Shown here one piece after another: positions 1 through 12,305 of a DNA stretch of 64,000 bases. Position numbers and translations under genes: made by a program. Each line of letters starts with the position of its first letter. Positions within the stretch are counted from its first letter, which is position 1. Source of the stretch: Takakia lepidozioides (Eukaryota > Streptophyta > Takakiopsida > Takakiales > Takakiaceae); assembly GCA_030704615.1 (NCBI GenBank), contig CM060731.1, forward strand, positions 19,838,001 through 19,902,000. Reading direction: 5' to 3'. The notes below the pieces were generated by a model, which was given only the letters and a program-made list of their open reading frames with translations, was not told where the DNA came from and ran no database searches.

Positions 1-11
1 CATGTATGTAC

Positions 12-1310
12 CAGTGTTGGACCGGTATATGTATTTTTAAATACCAGAATGGTCTTGGTATGAAGGATCTGAGACAACCAGCATGTAGCCCAATGGTAAG
101 GGCACATACCCTCTCACGAGTGGTTGTGGGTTCAATCCACCTGTTGGAAGTCATTACGGTGTCCACCTTCCCACCGGAAGGCAGTAGCCCTATGGGGTCA
201 AGTGACACCATAAGTTACGCTTGCTTCGGCAATGCGTCCACCTTTTTTGAAGGATCTGATCCCTTATGTATACTAGGATGGTGGCGGGTATAACTTGGTG
301 GAGTGTTAATGGTATCAATAAGGTAAGAGGACTTGTAAAATGGATGATATATGAATATGGTATTGGTATTGAATTTTTTGATATTCATACTGGAGTCTGG
401 GGGTATATGAACATTGTTATAGAACTTCTCTGAAACTTTTGAAGCATCAACCGGAGGCTGCAAAGGTGATCACAATAAAACAACAAAAGTCCTAATGGAC
501 TGCATTAAAAGTTGAGAGCAATTTGGCTGCCCAAGGAGATTCTCATAATTCGGCGCAGAAGTCAGGAATCATTACATTGAAGAGAATTTGTTGTGCAGCA
601 TGCATGGCGCTCAACCCTAAATGCCCTCTCCCTACTTGTACTTAGCTCCATCGCCGCTTGCGACCCTCAATAATGGTATCGCATGCAAATATCAACAACA
701 ACAACCCAGGCTCGTTTGGTATCGACGAGCAAATCCTTAACTCAATATCCACCCTAGTAGGTTATGGACCTGGGTATAATGTTCTTTCATACCGGTAACG
801 TATGTATGGTGCGTGCACATCGGGGAGAGTTACGAAGAATGTGCGCTCTTGCTTTTGGGGATAGGAATAACAGTGTGGTGCAGCCTGCAGCCACCATGTG
901 GCTTCCACAGACTGGCCAGCCCACCTTGACGTTGGATTTAGCGTGACCCCGGTGGACGTCCTTATGCCAAACTCCACCCCATGAGTAGCTTGGCGGGGCC
1001 GATTGCGGGGACACCATTGGGGATGCTACGAGTAATGGTAGGAAGAACCATACTCCCCAGTGCTCGGGCGTGCACGTGCACATTTGGCGGAGGTTTGGCG
1101 AGGTACGCCAAAGATGTAAAATATGGCGAACCCTTTGCCCTTGGCGTAGGTCCCTCCATGCCAAATATAGTGTTGGCGGGTACAGTGTGCACGATCCGGG
1201 AAACGCCATGCCAAAATGGCGTTGGAAATGGCATGGCGTACTTGCGTTGGGGATGCTCTCATACCTTTACTGAATACTTAGGTTTGACCATATACACCGG
1301 TCCAACACTG
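12..1310. mobile_element. hAT-like non-autonomous DNA transposon
   Basis: The ends are inverted repeats: CAGTGTTGGACCGGT at 12-26 and its complement ACCGGTCCAACACTG at 1296-1310. The flanks 4-11 (GTATGTAC) and 1311-1318 (GTACGTAC) agree at 7 of 8 bases, as expected for an aged 8-bp target-site duplication. An 8-bp duplication plus a CA-G-type terminus is the hAT superfamily signature. No transposase-like reading frame was recognised inside, so the 1.3-kb element is probably non-autonomous. It contains a tRNA-like segment near its left end. The terminus resembles that of the elements at 3446 and 24057 (CAGTGTTGG), so they may share a transposase source. Confidence 0.7.
84..260 (+). repeat. tRNA-derived, SINE-like repeat
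   Basis: Positions 86-104 (TAGCCCAATGGTAAGGGCA) resemble a pol III A box. Positions 127-141 (GTGGGTTCAATCCAC) resemble a T-arm with a B box. The following 110 bases (CAGTAGCCCT, TGACACC, CTTGCTTCGGCAA, GTCCAC motifs in that order) recur at about 56662-56755, so this is a dispersed family. No acceptor stem or convincing anticodon stem forms, so it is not a functional tRNA. It sits inside the hAT-like element and was either captured by it or inserted into it. Confidence 0.5.
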
Positions 1311-1318
1311 GTACGTAC

Positions 1319-3437
1319 ATGGATTAGGAGCGGATTTTAGTGAAGAATAGTTTATAAATTTTGAAATTGATATGACAATACGTTGTTGTGGTGTTGTCCA
1401 AAATGGTCTCGGAGCTGTCAAATTCCAAAGCTTGTTTAGGTTGATTCAAGGTTATATGTGGGGCATTTGGATTGGCGTATAAACTGTGGCTGTGGGACCA
1501 AATAAGTGATTTAATAACTGTCTTAATTGTGAGAAGAAAATGTATGGTAGTTGTGGATCGTTGGAATGGTGTATACAAACGAGTTTAGCTAATGACGGTT
1601 CATGATATTCCATATAGGCCGGTAAGGGCAGGAGGGATTTATATATGACTGTGCGAGGGTCAAATATAGCAAATATGAGCACACGGGGGGGGGGTGGTCT
1701 GCCAATAGAGGGTGATCACTGTTGACATGGTTGTTGTGTGGAATAAATAAGATGGTAAAAGCTTCATTGGATGCATGCAGGGTAGCTATGCGTGCTCAAT
1801 GTATCGTTTCAGTAGCTAGGCTAGGATTTTGTGGGGTGTACTTGCAGGGATTGGATTTGGAAGAGGACGCAGCAATGCCAAATGTCAACATGTTTGAGTC
1901 CGTGCATGCGAGCTGGCAAGGCCAGGAGTGGTGTCTTAAAAGTGGACTTGTACACAGCCAACAAAGACGACATGACAAGGGCTATTTTGCAATCATCGGC
2001 CTTCCATATTTATCTAAAGGGTGGTGCAAAGGGTTCTGGTCCCAACCGCCAACAATTATTACATCGGGCGGCAGCGCGGTCTTCTGATCCTCTGAAGATG
2101 GCAGAGGCGGTAAGAAGTTTTGTGGAGGGAACTCCTCTCCATGGTGGAAATCCTGGGCTTGAAGGTGACCTTCTTACTCGGACAACGAGGCGGAAGATTG
2201 TTTTGGGCAACTTTGAAGACGAGGAACACCTTCATTCATGGAGGCCTAACATGAACCTCCGCACCACACCCAGGCGCCGTGAAGGTGCCGGAGGACTAAG
2301 AGTGCCCACAACTACTATTCAGTTGTCTCTAGAGACGTTGGAGGATGACCTTCCACTACAGAATAGAAAGCCGGTTTTAGAGACCGCCGTGTCCACAACA
2401 TGTTGGCACATCGCCCGGACGTTCGACACTTCAAGAGTAAAGTGTTGGGCAGTACGGTCTGACAGTGCAGATGCATGCAAAGAAGAAATCCGACCACTCC
2501 ACAGTTTGGGTGTTCCTGCTCCAAGATATGTGGGTCGCCACCATCCTCCGGCTTTAGGCACACTTGCCATTGATAGGATCTTGCTAAACCTAGGGAACCA
2601 AAACATCGATCAGTTTTGTATAAATTGGAATAGCTTGTCATTTCCAGTAGAAATGTGAGAAGACTGGAGTAATATGAATGAGTGAAATGAAGTTTTGTGG
2701 TAAGGGAATCCACGAGGGGTGTGGAAAGTATTGAGTGGGAGTGCGTAAGAGAAACTTTGTGTATTGTGCTTGGGTACATGGGAGGAAGGTCTTGTGTGGA
2801 TATCATTGAAGAAGTCTAGAGACTTCCAATGCAAATGTTGATGATGTGCGAGGGTCTAAGCTATGGAGGGGGTTGGAATGGATATTCTCCAACAACTAGA
2901 TTAATCTTCTGTGTGTTATATTCTCAATGTGATAACCTAATGGTCGAGAAAGAGATAAGACTTTGGCCAAAGCCGGCATAACTAAAAGCCACTTTGCCTT
3001 GCAACTCTAATGGTGCATATATATAGGCCATGTTGGAGTGGTTTGGATGTGAGATTGAGTTCGTAATATATCTCGATTTGGATTACATGTAGCTAATAAA
3101 ATATCCAAATTTGACAATTTTCTTGGTGAGCTGATGAGTTTGTCAAATGTTTGTGGCTATGTAACGTGTGTTGCTTATGGATGTGTAAGATAGTTAGTGT
3201 TGGTTTAGCGATGATATTTCAATATTATGTTGTAGATTATGGGCTACATGACAATCAAAGAGGTTGTCATTATATTCTCAGGTATTGTATTTATGAGGAA
3301 TTCCTTTCCATTGTAGGAGTACATAGTAGTGGTACACGATGCTTCATATTGGTCCATATGCATTTTTCGGATTATGTCTTGTATTTCTTCAAGCACATAT
3401 GCAGATATTGTGCTATTATGTGTTGGGCGCTAATTGG
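1319..3437. other. Intergenic stretch with one unrecognised ORF
   Basis: No recognisable gene. The longest open frame is 1831-2658 (+, 275 codons). Its product has no motif or family I know, has an irregular composition rich in Arg, Cys and Trp, and overlaps open frames of similar length on the other strand, so it may be chance. A G run lies at 1685-1693. The frame at 3151-3546 (+) runs into the hAT element and is not considered a gene. Confidence 0.35.
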
Positions 3438-3445
3438 GTGTGGAT

Positions 3446-4400
3446 CAGTGTTGGGCAGTTCTTGCATTTGTGAAGGAACCTTCGGTTCCGGTTCCACAAT
3501 TTTTCAAGAGACGGTTCCGGATCCGGTTCCGGTTTTTTTTTATTGAGCCGGTTCTGGTCCGGTTCCGGATCCAACTTTTAAACATGGGGGCGGTTCCGGT
3601 TACCGGTTAGTTGCTGATAAAAACCATCGGTTCTGGTTAGGTTCCGATTCTATTTTAAAAATATATTTGTTTAATTTAATTAGATTTAATTTTTTTTATC
3701 AGTCCGGTAGATTAAATAGCAATGTATTCACATATTTGAACTAAAATCCAACGATTTTGTTAGTTTTCACTAACACAAAAAAACAAACAAAAATACTCTA
3801 AATAAACTGGTAGAAGAAAATGGGTAAAATTTTATGGGTTGAAAGTACTATTTAGCTACCTGGCAAGTATTGGCATCTGCAAACATTTTATTAATGAACT
3901 TAGCCAGGATATCATGGAGCTGGAGATTGAGCCCAAGATCTCATGGCGCTGAAGCATTGAACATAGAATCTCATGGCCTTCAAGCATTGAACCCAGGATC
4001 TCAGGAGCTTGAGAGCATTAAATAAGTTTTGCCCTGGGCCCACCAGCCCCACCAAGGGGTCAAGAAACCGGAACCTGTTTTCTGCGCCCCGGTTCTTCCG
4101 GTTCTCACACCCAGCAGGAACCGCCGGTTCGGTTCTGCGCCGATCCCCATTGGCAGGTTCCGGTTCCGGGTCAGGTTCTGTAGGAATGGGCCCGGTTCCG
4201 GTTAACCTGAACCTGAACCGGCGGTTAACCTTTGTCCCGGCGGGTAACTGCCCAACACGTGTGGATACTACACTGGGGCCTTGTAGAGGCGAATTTAGAC
4301 TGGAAAATCCCTTTGTCCCGGCGGGTAACCGCCCAACACTGGTAGAGGCGAATTTAGACTGGAAAATCCCTTTGTCCCGGCGGGTAACCGCCCAACACTG
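3446..4400 (+). mobile_element. Non-autonomous hAT element, copy 1
   Basis: The left end is CAGTGTTGGGCAGTT (3446-3460) and the right end AACCGCCCAACACTG (4386-4400), matching as inverted repeats. GTGTGGAT stands on both sides (3438-3445 and 4401-4408), a perfect 8-bp target-site duplication. The interior is AT-rich and flanked by GGTTCCGG-type simple repeats; no transposase is encoded. It is a close relative, in opposite orientation, of the element at 24057-24885: almost the entire interior from the GGTTCC repeats through the GAAGCATTGAAC motifs is shared. It is longer than that copy because its right end is tandemly duplicated together with flanking DNA. Confidence 0.88.
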
Positions 4401-4452
4401 GTGTGGATACTACACTGGGCCTTGTAGAGGCGAATTTAGACTGGAAAATCCA
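4230..4452 (+). repeat. Tandem duplication of the hAT right junction
   Basis: Three imperfect units each start CTTTGTCCCGGCGGGTAA, run to the element terminus CCCAACAC(TG), and continue into host sequence GTAGAGGCGAATTTAGACTGG. The first and third units also carry GTGTGGATACTACACTGGG; the second lacks it. The target-site sequence therefore occurs after the terminus at 4259-4266 and again at 4401-4408. This shows that element end plus flank were amplified together after insertion. Confidence 0.8.
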
Positions 4453-7400
4453 ATAGCGTTCTGGTTAGAGACAAGTGGACACATGTCATTGGACTGATTA
4501 CAGACAAATGAGTTAGGCCTCCAAATTTAAAAGCGACATGCTTAAGAAGTCCTTGATAAATACTTCAAAGCTTGCCGATATCATTTACAGCTTCTTGTAA
4601 TTGTGTGCCTAATGTCCTAGCATAGGCCTCAACTGGGAGTTGTAGTTCCAAGACCATTTAGGTTTTGAGGTAGTTCTACAAGAATCCTTAATAAAACTTG
4701 GTTGTCCGTCATTTCCCATTTTTGGATCAAGATGATCTATACACATACACATATCTTGGCATTCAAATGTAAAATGGGACACTCAAATACGATATACTCG
4801 AAAGAAAATACTCTCACAAGCTACCACCCTATTGAACTCGCCAGCCACTATACGACAAAAATTACATATTATATGCATATTACTCCGACCATCCACGTAA
4901 TACGCTTTTCATGCAGCTCCATTCTCTATTCCAGACATAGATGCATTGGATAGAGACATTATCTAAGCAAGTATGTGGACTCCTAAATAGTATGTCCAAT
5001 GCACTTGATATAGTTGTTGTGTCCTGCTTGGTATGGTGAGATCGCTATAACAAACACATTTGTGCATGCTTCGTTCCATTGCCGCGGGCCATTTCTTGAA
5101 TCTTTTCAATTTTTTAATTTGCCGACTGAGTTATTAGAGATGAGAACGAGGTCATTTGCATAGGCCAAGTTTTTGATACATTTAGGGGAAGATGTGAAAA
5201 TTACTGTTTCCTTGTGTATTTGAAACGATCTGAATAACATATTTTTTGATTATCTACCAACCTGTATCTGTAGCTTTAAAAGATAAGATTTGCTGCCCAA
5301 GAAGTAAGGTTAGTGGGTTTCTGTCATTAAAGAAACAGAAAGATGTGGGCACAATAGAAATATTGCTCTACCTCCCGGCATCTTTACATCCTTACGTATA
5401 GGGTAAATCCCCCAACCGAAGCGCGTACCCCAGTAACCTAGGGCATACCAGTCCGAGGGCGTAGCCTGAGGCAGTACGATCCCAACACCAGGGTGGGGCC
5501 GAAGGGTGAGGGACTTACCTTGCCTAAAGACATAGGGTTTCTTTTTGCAGTTGATGGCTGAGATGTTTTAAGGACCGCAAGTGGCGATGGCTGAGGTCCC
5601 TAGAACTAAAATAACAGAATAAGATTAGTAAGAAAAGATGATGGCACTGCATAAGACCTTGATTCATCGCCCTAGGGATCTTACGTGTAAAATTTCCCCG
5701 CTTGTCGACCTGACATTCCATCAGCTAAGCTCCTTGAAAATACAGAGGGAAGAAACCCGTAGGTTCTTAGTTCTTACGCTACTCTGAATGCTGCCTCTCC
5801 TGTACACATACTCTCTCCAAGCTCTTACAGAACAACAAGGGCCAGCACTTCTTTTAAAAGCTGTGCAGAGAGCGATACCTGAGCTACATACTTGCTGACA
5901 CGCTACAATTCGAACAATTTGGTGTTGTTTGGTGCACGATGCAGGTGGTGTGCATCACAAGTATTATTTGTAATGATTGTGGGGTAGCTCAAGGGATCGA
6001 TGGCCGTGTCAGAAACCACAACGCGTCTCTTAATTGTTTCCAAAAGGAAGGGTAGTGTTATAACTCCGCAAGCCTGCTCTCGTCAGTAGCTATCATTATC
6101 ACCCTCATGAAAATTGCTATGTACAACCTTTGCAAAGCTGAGAAAAAATGAATCCATCGTGTTGTTTCCTCACGACTTCCTGTTGATACGTACAGTAGAT
6201 TCAAAAGTCGTGAGGGTAACGGCCTGGGCCAAAGCCCAAGTGGGGTCGCGTGGACTTCTCCTTCCCCCTTTTTTGAAGAGGGGACAGTGGCCCTCGAAAA
6301 TTCTATTAATTCCCCGTTCAGGTTACAGACAGGACATTGTCAAGATGTGCTGTTATTCTTTTGTTTTCGGGAACGATATAAAAGTTGAAGAACTTTATAG
6401 GAAAACGGAGGCACGCACACCCAAGAGCTTGGCAGAAAGCGGTGAGGCTACACAGTACGGTTGGTGCAACTGCCAACACTGTCAGACTGGGCTGCCTAAG
6501 AATGGGCTGGTCAAGAAGGTGGGTCCACCGGATCACAGAATAGCAAAGATACACCTTCAGATAGGAATTCCCTTCGAACATAGAAAAGTTACTCTGCATA
6601 TAATGTTATGCTTTCAAATGCCTAAAGAGAGCTCCGCCTGTCTAGAAACCGAGGAGGATTATCCCCTCCCGGATAGAAGAATTTACAGCTAATTGAGTCA
6701 ATTGAGTCACAATGTCAGCTAAAAATTACTGTAAAATGTAGTGAACCAGGATACATCATCCTTGGTGGCTCAAATCCAAAAGTCCGACTAAACATACTGA
6801 ATGGACTACTGAGGTCTACAGTAGCCAACAACCAAAAACAGGTATCAGTTGGAGCGCCATGCCTAACCATCTTACAGTCCACGGTGCCGCTTGGTTGTGA
6901 AACGACCACTATCACCTCTACTAATGTGTTTATCCATGTGATCCACGGTGTCCGCTCTGACAAGTTACGGAGTATGAAGACCTTGAGCAAAAGGCATCCA
7001 CTACTGGATAACCAAACTCCCACGAGCGAGCTAAGATGGGAGAGTGGTAATTCCGCAAGCTATGTAAGTAAGAGATAAGGGGAAAGTGAGATAAAGGGAA
7101 AGTTTGCGAAAAGTCTACGTCTGTGATTACGAGAATCGGTCGACTGCAATGCGCCAGAGCACAAGTGAGTCCCGCCAAAGTGCTAATAAATGTGTTACAT
7201 CCCGACTTTGCTGCCAGATCAAAAGCCCATCATGCTAACTTTCACGTTAAGGTAAACAATCTGTATTGCTATTATTACCTAGGCTACCTTCCCGTTTCCC
7301 GTCAACCACTTTATCTTTGAATTGAGAAGACACAAATACCTTTGACTCAGCTGTATTAATTACAATTAGAGGGGAATATTTCATTAAAACCCAGGCCTAA

Positions 7401-8864
7401 ACCATGAGGCATACAATACACACTAGAGGCAAGGTGCCCACATCACCAGCTCATGGGACCACTTCTCCTCCACTTCTCAACACGCAGCCTATAAGAAGAC
7501 AAAGGTTCCTCTCAAGACAGCTAGCAAGGGACCTTGTCCACACACAAGAAATTATAAGCTACAACGGTCCAACCCAAAGACCCGCCTGTTTAAATTATCA
7601 AAGTAAAGAAGATAAGTCACATGTACACTAAAAGTTCATTGGAACATGCGAGGTCGGTTGGTGCTACTACCACCTAGCGCAGGCGCACAAAAGCACTCTC
7701 TCCTCACAATCACAACAGTCTGCCCCACCTCTCATTGACCGCTACACTCTTTCGGCATCAGATTCCCAAAATTTGCACCAAAAACCCCATTGCCCAGAGC
7801 TCGACATTAACATGTTGGGATTGAAAGCCTCATCATCGTCAGTCCCTCTCACTCTGCTCTCATTTCCAACAACCGAGCGGGCCCAAGCTGACGCCTCAAT
7901 CATCCTTGCATGGACTGCATGGACCCCGCCATCGCATCAACTTCAGCCATCCTCGCGCTGCCCTCCTCATCACATTCTCACCTCACCTCTACCCCGCTAC
8001 TTTCCATCACGTGCCAGGTGGCACGCACAAATTACCCGGCCACCGTACTCTCCGGGACGCACCGCCGGCGATGTAGCCATCACTGTTAGCCATGCCACGT
8101 GCACGGCTGCGATCACTCACTGCCAGCTAGTAACTCACTAGCTGTCAGACGAAAGCATCCATCATCATGCCAGAGGGAATGTAAAAGGTCAAGATGGATG
8201 ACAAATGCTTTCTTCCCAAATTAAAGAGTAGGTGGACTCGAGATGCGGTCGCGTGTTCGAACCCCGGGGAGCAAGCGACAGAAGGGAAGCGTTACCGAGA
8301 TATGTGTCAGAGAACTTAAAGTCCAAACAGTTGATCTTTTCTATTATTTGCGCTGCCACGTGCAGTTGGTCAATGGGCATCCGGCCATCCATCATTTGCA
8401 AGTTATATAAAAAATGAAAAATGAAAATGAAATGGTTGGGTAGATAATGGGCTTGCACGCTTGAGTCTTTATCTCTCTCATCCGTCGTCGTCTCGCGGGG
8501 AGTGCAGGCGAGCGCGTGTGTTGGTCGCAGACAGAGCGAGTGCTCAGAGCTGCGCAGCGACAAGGAACTGCTCCTCCCACACGCGCACTCGCAGGCGGCA
8601 GAGCGACGAGCGTACGTGGCCTGCAGTGTCGCAGTGGTGAGGCAGAAATTAATATGCACAAAAGTGGTCCTAATCACTTCCCTGATCGACTGCAGTAGCT
8701 ACTCAGGGAGGGGAAGCTGCAGCAAATTCTCAGGCCCCTAATAAGGGCAGAAGAAAGTCCCACAGGCTCACCAGAGACAGTACCGGTGACAGAAAGAACG
8801 TGAAGAGAGTCTAAAGAAGGGAGAGGGAGAGAGAGTGAGGAGAGGTTTGAAGAGAACAGCAGAC
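4453..8864. other. Intergenic, repeat-like, no gene recognised
   Basis: There are only short open frames. The longest (6114-6692, +, 192 codons) has no recognisable domain. A T-arm-like box GTTCGAACC occurs near 8255, but no complete tRNA can be folded around it. GA-rich sequence at 8815-8840 lies just before the aspartic protease start and probably belongs to its 5' leader or core promoter. No terminal repeats or coding conservation are visible elsewhere. Confidence 0.5.
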
Positions 8865-11800
8865 ATGGGGGAGCTGAAAAGGGTCGTGTTGGCAGTGCTA
8901 CTTCTGGCAGTAATGGTTGTTCATTGTATGGGATCAACGATCACTCCAAGGCGGAGCCTTCATTTTCATACGGTAGCCAAGTATTTTAGGCATATGAATC
9001 TGCCTCGACGAGTTGAGGGTGTGAATTTTCTCAGCACGCAGAGTGGAAATGATCAGGTGAGCTTCCATTTGTTGTGTAGATTCCGAGGCTTTTAGTTACA
9101 CTGGCTTCGGCCGGTGTCATCTCTCTCTCTCTAGATTCCGAGGTTATGCAAGTGTGGTCTGAGTGAACTGACACCCAGGTTCGTCGAGAAGGCTTGGCAG
9201 CACTTAGATAGCTAATTTTTCACTTCGCTGTAAACAACGATGATGCAGGAGTGACGGCTCCTGAAGAGACACTCGCAAATTACGTTTGGATCAGTTTTAG
9301 ATGTACATGACTTGAACTCTCGAATACAGTTTGGTTTGTTCCTTGGTACATGTAGTACAAGCTTCACAGTTTTCCCTGTACATAGCTACTCTGTACTCAG
9401 CTGGTCCCTGTGTCGGAGAATGTTTCCCAGCTCAACTTGCCCTGGGTTCATCGTCTCGTTGCTGGCACGCCTAACTTTCCTCACGGCGTCATCAGTTCAA
9501 TCACCTGCCTACTCCCTCCTCCCTCAATAGACACGAAGGTGGCGCGGAAGAAATTCGCGTGGTGATGGCGCCCTTTTGCATAGGCTTCATTCGTCAAGAG
9601 AAGGGGACTAGAAGTAATTGTTACGTCTGGCTGAACGCAAACGCTTACCTAGTCCTTGGTATGATCCTCAGAAACGGCCGCCTGCATCGCATGTCAAACA
9701 AAGGGTGGCAGACTTGTTTACTACCAATTGTCCGTTGTTCTCATGTCCGGAGAAGCAACGGCACCATGACCCTTCTTAAATTGCTCGAGACATCTGCCAA
9801 GTGTCTCGTTTAGAAATTGTATCAAACCCAAAGCTTGCAGAGAGAAAGAGGGAGCTCTGTACCAGTTGACCAATTCATGCTAGTCCTGCATGCCATATGC
9901 AGGCAGTTACAGAAATCTAAACCCCATGGGAAATCTCTGGAAATTAACGCATCTCCCTTTCCTCTTTGGCAGACAGGTCTATTGTCCGGTCAAGCCTTTG
10001 CACTGTAGCTGGCCTAGATTTGTGGCATGGAATCCAGGGGTATCATGGGGCTGTACATGGGAATAGTACCAGTCGGGTGTGTGCGATGAGTGTCCTCTGT
10101 AGAGATAGAACTAACTTCATACATACTCACTAATTTACTAATACTTGTAAGGCATAGGCTGGCGGTGTTTTCGTTTGGGAAAAAATTTATATAGTCGGAA
10201 GATAGTGTGCAAAAGACTGCGACCGTCACCCGTCCGGAACCTTCAGAAGGGTCACTGATGGAAGGGAAGTTTATGGGGGGAGACCGTTCATGTGAATTCT
10301 GCGAGCAAGTTGTTGACTTTGTGATTTTCACAGGTGATTAGAGCGGAGTTGATACATAGAGATCATCCAGATTCGCCTTTCAGCTCTTCCACCTCTTCGA
10401 ACAAATCTGAGAGGTTTCTTCAATCTGTGAAGAGGAGTTATGCGCGCCAGTCGCTTATTGCAAACCAAATGAGCAGTAAAACGGTGGGCGACTCGTACCT
10501 CGAAAGCCCCGTGTCGGCGGGCAGTGGAGAGTACCTGATGTCTATTGCACTAGGGACGCCTGCTCAACAGTTTTCCGCAATTGTGGATACTGGAAGCGAT
10601 TTGGTGTGGGTTCAGTGCGATCCTTGCACAGCCTGCTATGCACAGTCTGGCTCCGTGTTTGATCCCTCCAAGTCTTCTTCATATAGTGGAGTTGCTTGCG
10701 GTAGCAACTTGTGCCAGGTACCTGAGTAACCTCTTTTGTTTCCCCTTTTCAGAGCTCTCTACTGTCTTTGCTGTTTAACTTTTTAGAGTAGATGAAATTC
10801 TCATGCCGCAACAGTATTTAGACTACTGATTTCATGAGATAGCCCAGAGTCTCGAGGATCAGTCAATCACGCAATGTGGTCGGTCTCCTGCCTTCCCATT
10901 GTTTGCTCTATCTGTTGCATGTGATTCGCGTGTGGGGTCTGCCCGGACCCTACAGTCATTTCGGACTTCCAGACTTCTAGAAGATGGCATGTAATTGTAC
11001 AAATGTTATACACGCACCCCACAGCAAAAATCTCTAGGTTGGTGATACTGTATACTAGTGTACATACTCTTTTCGAAGTTGCAGCTGCATGCACTTGATA
11101 ATTGTATCAATCGTTTGTCTGCAGGATCTTCCTGTTCAGTCCTGCGGTACCGACTGTCAGTACCAGTACACGTATGGAGACCAGTCGTCTACCACTGGTG
11201 ACTTCGCTTTTGAGACGGTCTCACTAGGTGGTAGTGGCATCCCCAAGGTTGCTTTTGGTTGTGGGCATAGCAATAAGGGCACATTCTCAGGTGCAGGCGG
11301 GCTCGTAGGACTTGGCCAGGGTCCCATCTCTCTTCCCTCTCAGATCAGCTCAACTGTTCCTCCTAAATTCTCCTATTGCTTGGTTAACTTGGATGCTTCA
11401 GCCAGTCAAACGAGCCCCCTGCTCTTCGGAAATTCGGCAGTTTCTGGAGGCGTGTCATATACTCCCATCGTCAGTAATGGCGCTCACCCGACATACTACT
11501 ATGTAGACTTGACGGGCATTAGTGTTGGCGGTGTGGCGGTGACGGGCATTCCAGGAGGCACTTTCTCCATTGATTCCTCAGGCAATGGTGGTACTATCTT
11601 TGACTGTGGAACGACCATCACAATGTTGACCCAGACCGCCTACAACCAAGTCTTGAATGTAAGTTGTGGCCCCCAGGTTGTTGAATGCCTGCCTGTCGAA
11701 ACTTGGATTGTGAGATGTTTTGGTTTCAATAGTGGAGCTGAAGACTTCACAAGATTGTCAAACATCTGACAGCTAAGGTGACGGCTTCAAAATGTCTAGT

Positions 11801-12305
11801 CCAAAACAGGCAGGTGCATGAATATATGATCCATAGATTGGAAGTCCTTGAGCACCTACTAACTAATGCTACAACTTCCACTCTGCAATCCAACCCGAGT
11901 GGTCACGGATAGGATCTCAGTCAGTCATTCAATCGCACATTGTCTAGCAGCTTACTGTAAGTACTGATATGATGTTGTCATTCCCGTGTGTGTGGCCAGG
12001 CCTTTGGAAGCAGCATCACCTACCCTACCGTTGATGGCTCTGCCTATGGACTGGACCTGTGCTACAGCGTAGCCAGCGTTGCAAACCCGACAGTTCCTAC
12101 TGCTGTGTTCCACTTCCAGGGTGCTGACTTCCAACTATCTGCAGCGAACCTGTTCGTTTTTGTGGACCAGGCCAACACAGTTATCTGTCTAGCTATGGCA
12201 GCCAGCCAGGGTTTCAGCATCATCGGCAACATCCAGCAGATGGATCATGAGATCGTGTATGACCGAGTAGCTAATCGGATTGGATTCTCATCTACGACCT
12301 GTTGA
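8865..12305 (+). CDS. Plant A1-type aspartic protease (ASPG/CDR1-like)
   Basis: Four exons: 8865-9056, 10334-10717, 11125-11658 and 12000-12305. All introns are phase 0 with GT-AG ends; the product is 471 residues, normal for the family. Residues 1-22 form a signal peptide, followed by a propeptide with the typical ELIHRDHPDSPF motif (about 69-80). The N-terminal lobe carries catalytic Asp149 in DTGSDLVWVQCDPC. The C-terminal lobe carries Asp352 in DCGTT, where Cys replaces the usual Ser/Thr after the catalytic Asp. The many other cysteines fit the nepenthesin-type plant fold. Family knowledge predicts a secreted or vacuolar endopeptidase active at acid pH. An upstream in-frame Met codon is absent; the GTG at 10334 is an exon start, not a translation start. 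Intron 1 is long (1.28 kb). Function beyond proteolysis cannot be assigned. Confidence 0.92.

Noticed and set aside
84-150. Functional tRNA gene
   Set aside because: A- and B-box-like motifs are present, but no acceptor stem or good anticodon stem forms.
1831-2658. 275-codon frame as a confident protein gene
   Set aside because: No recognisable motif, competing frames on both strands, and a repeat-rich setting; mentioned only as an unrecognised frame.
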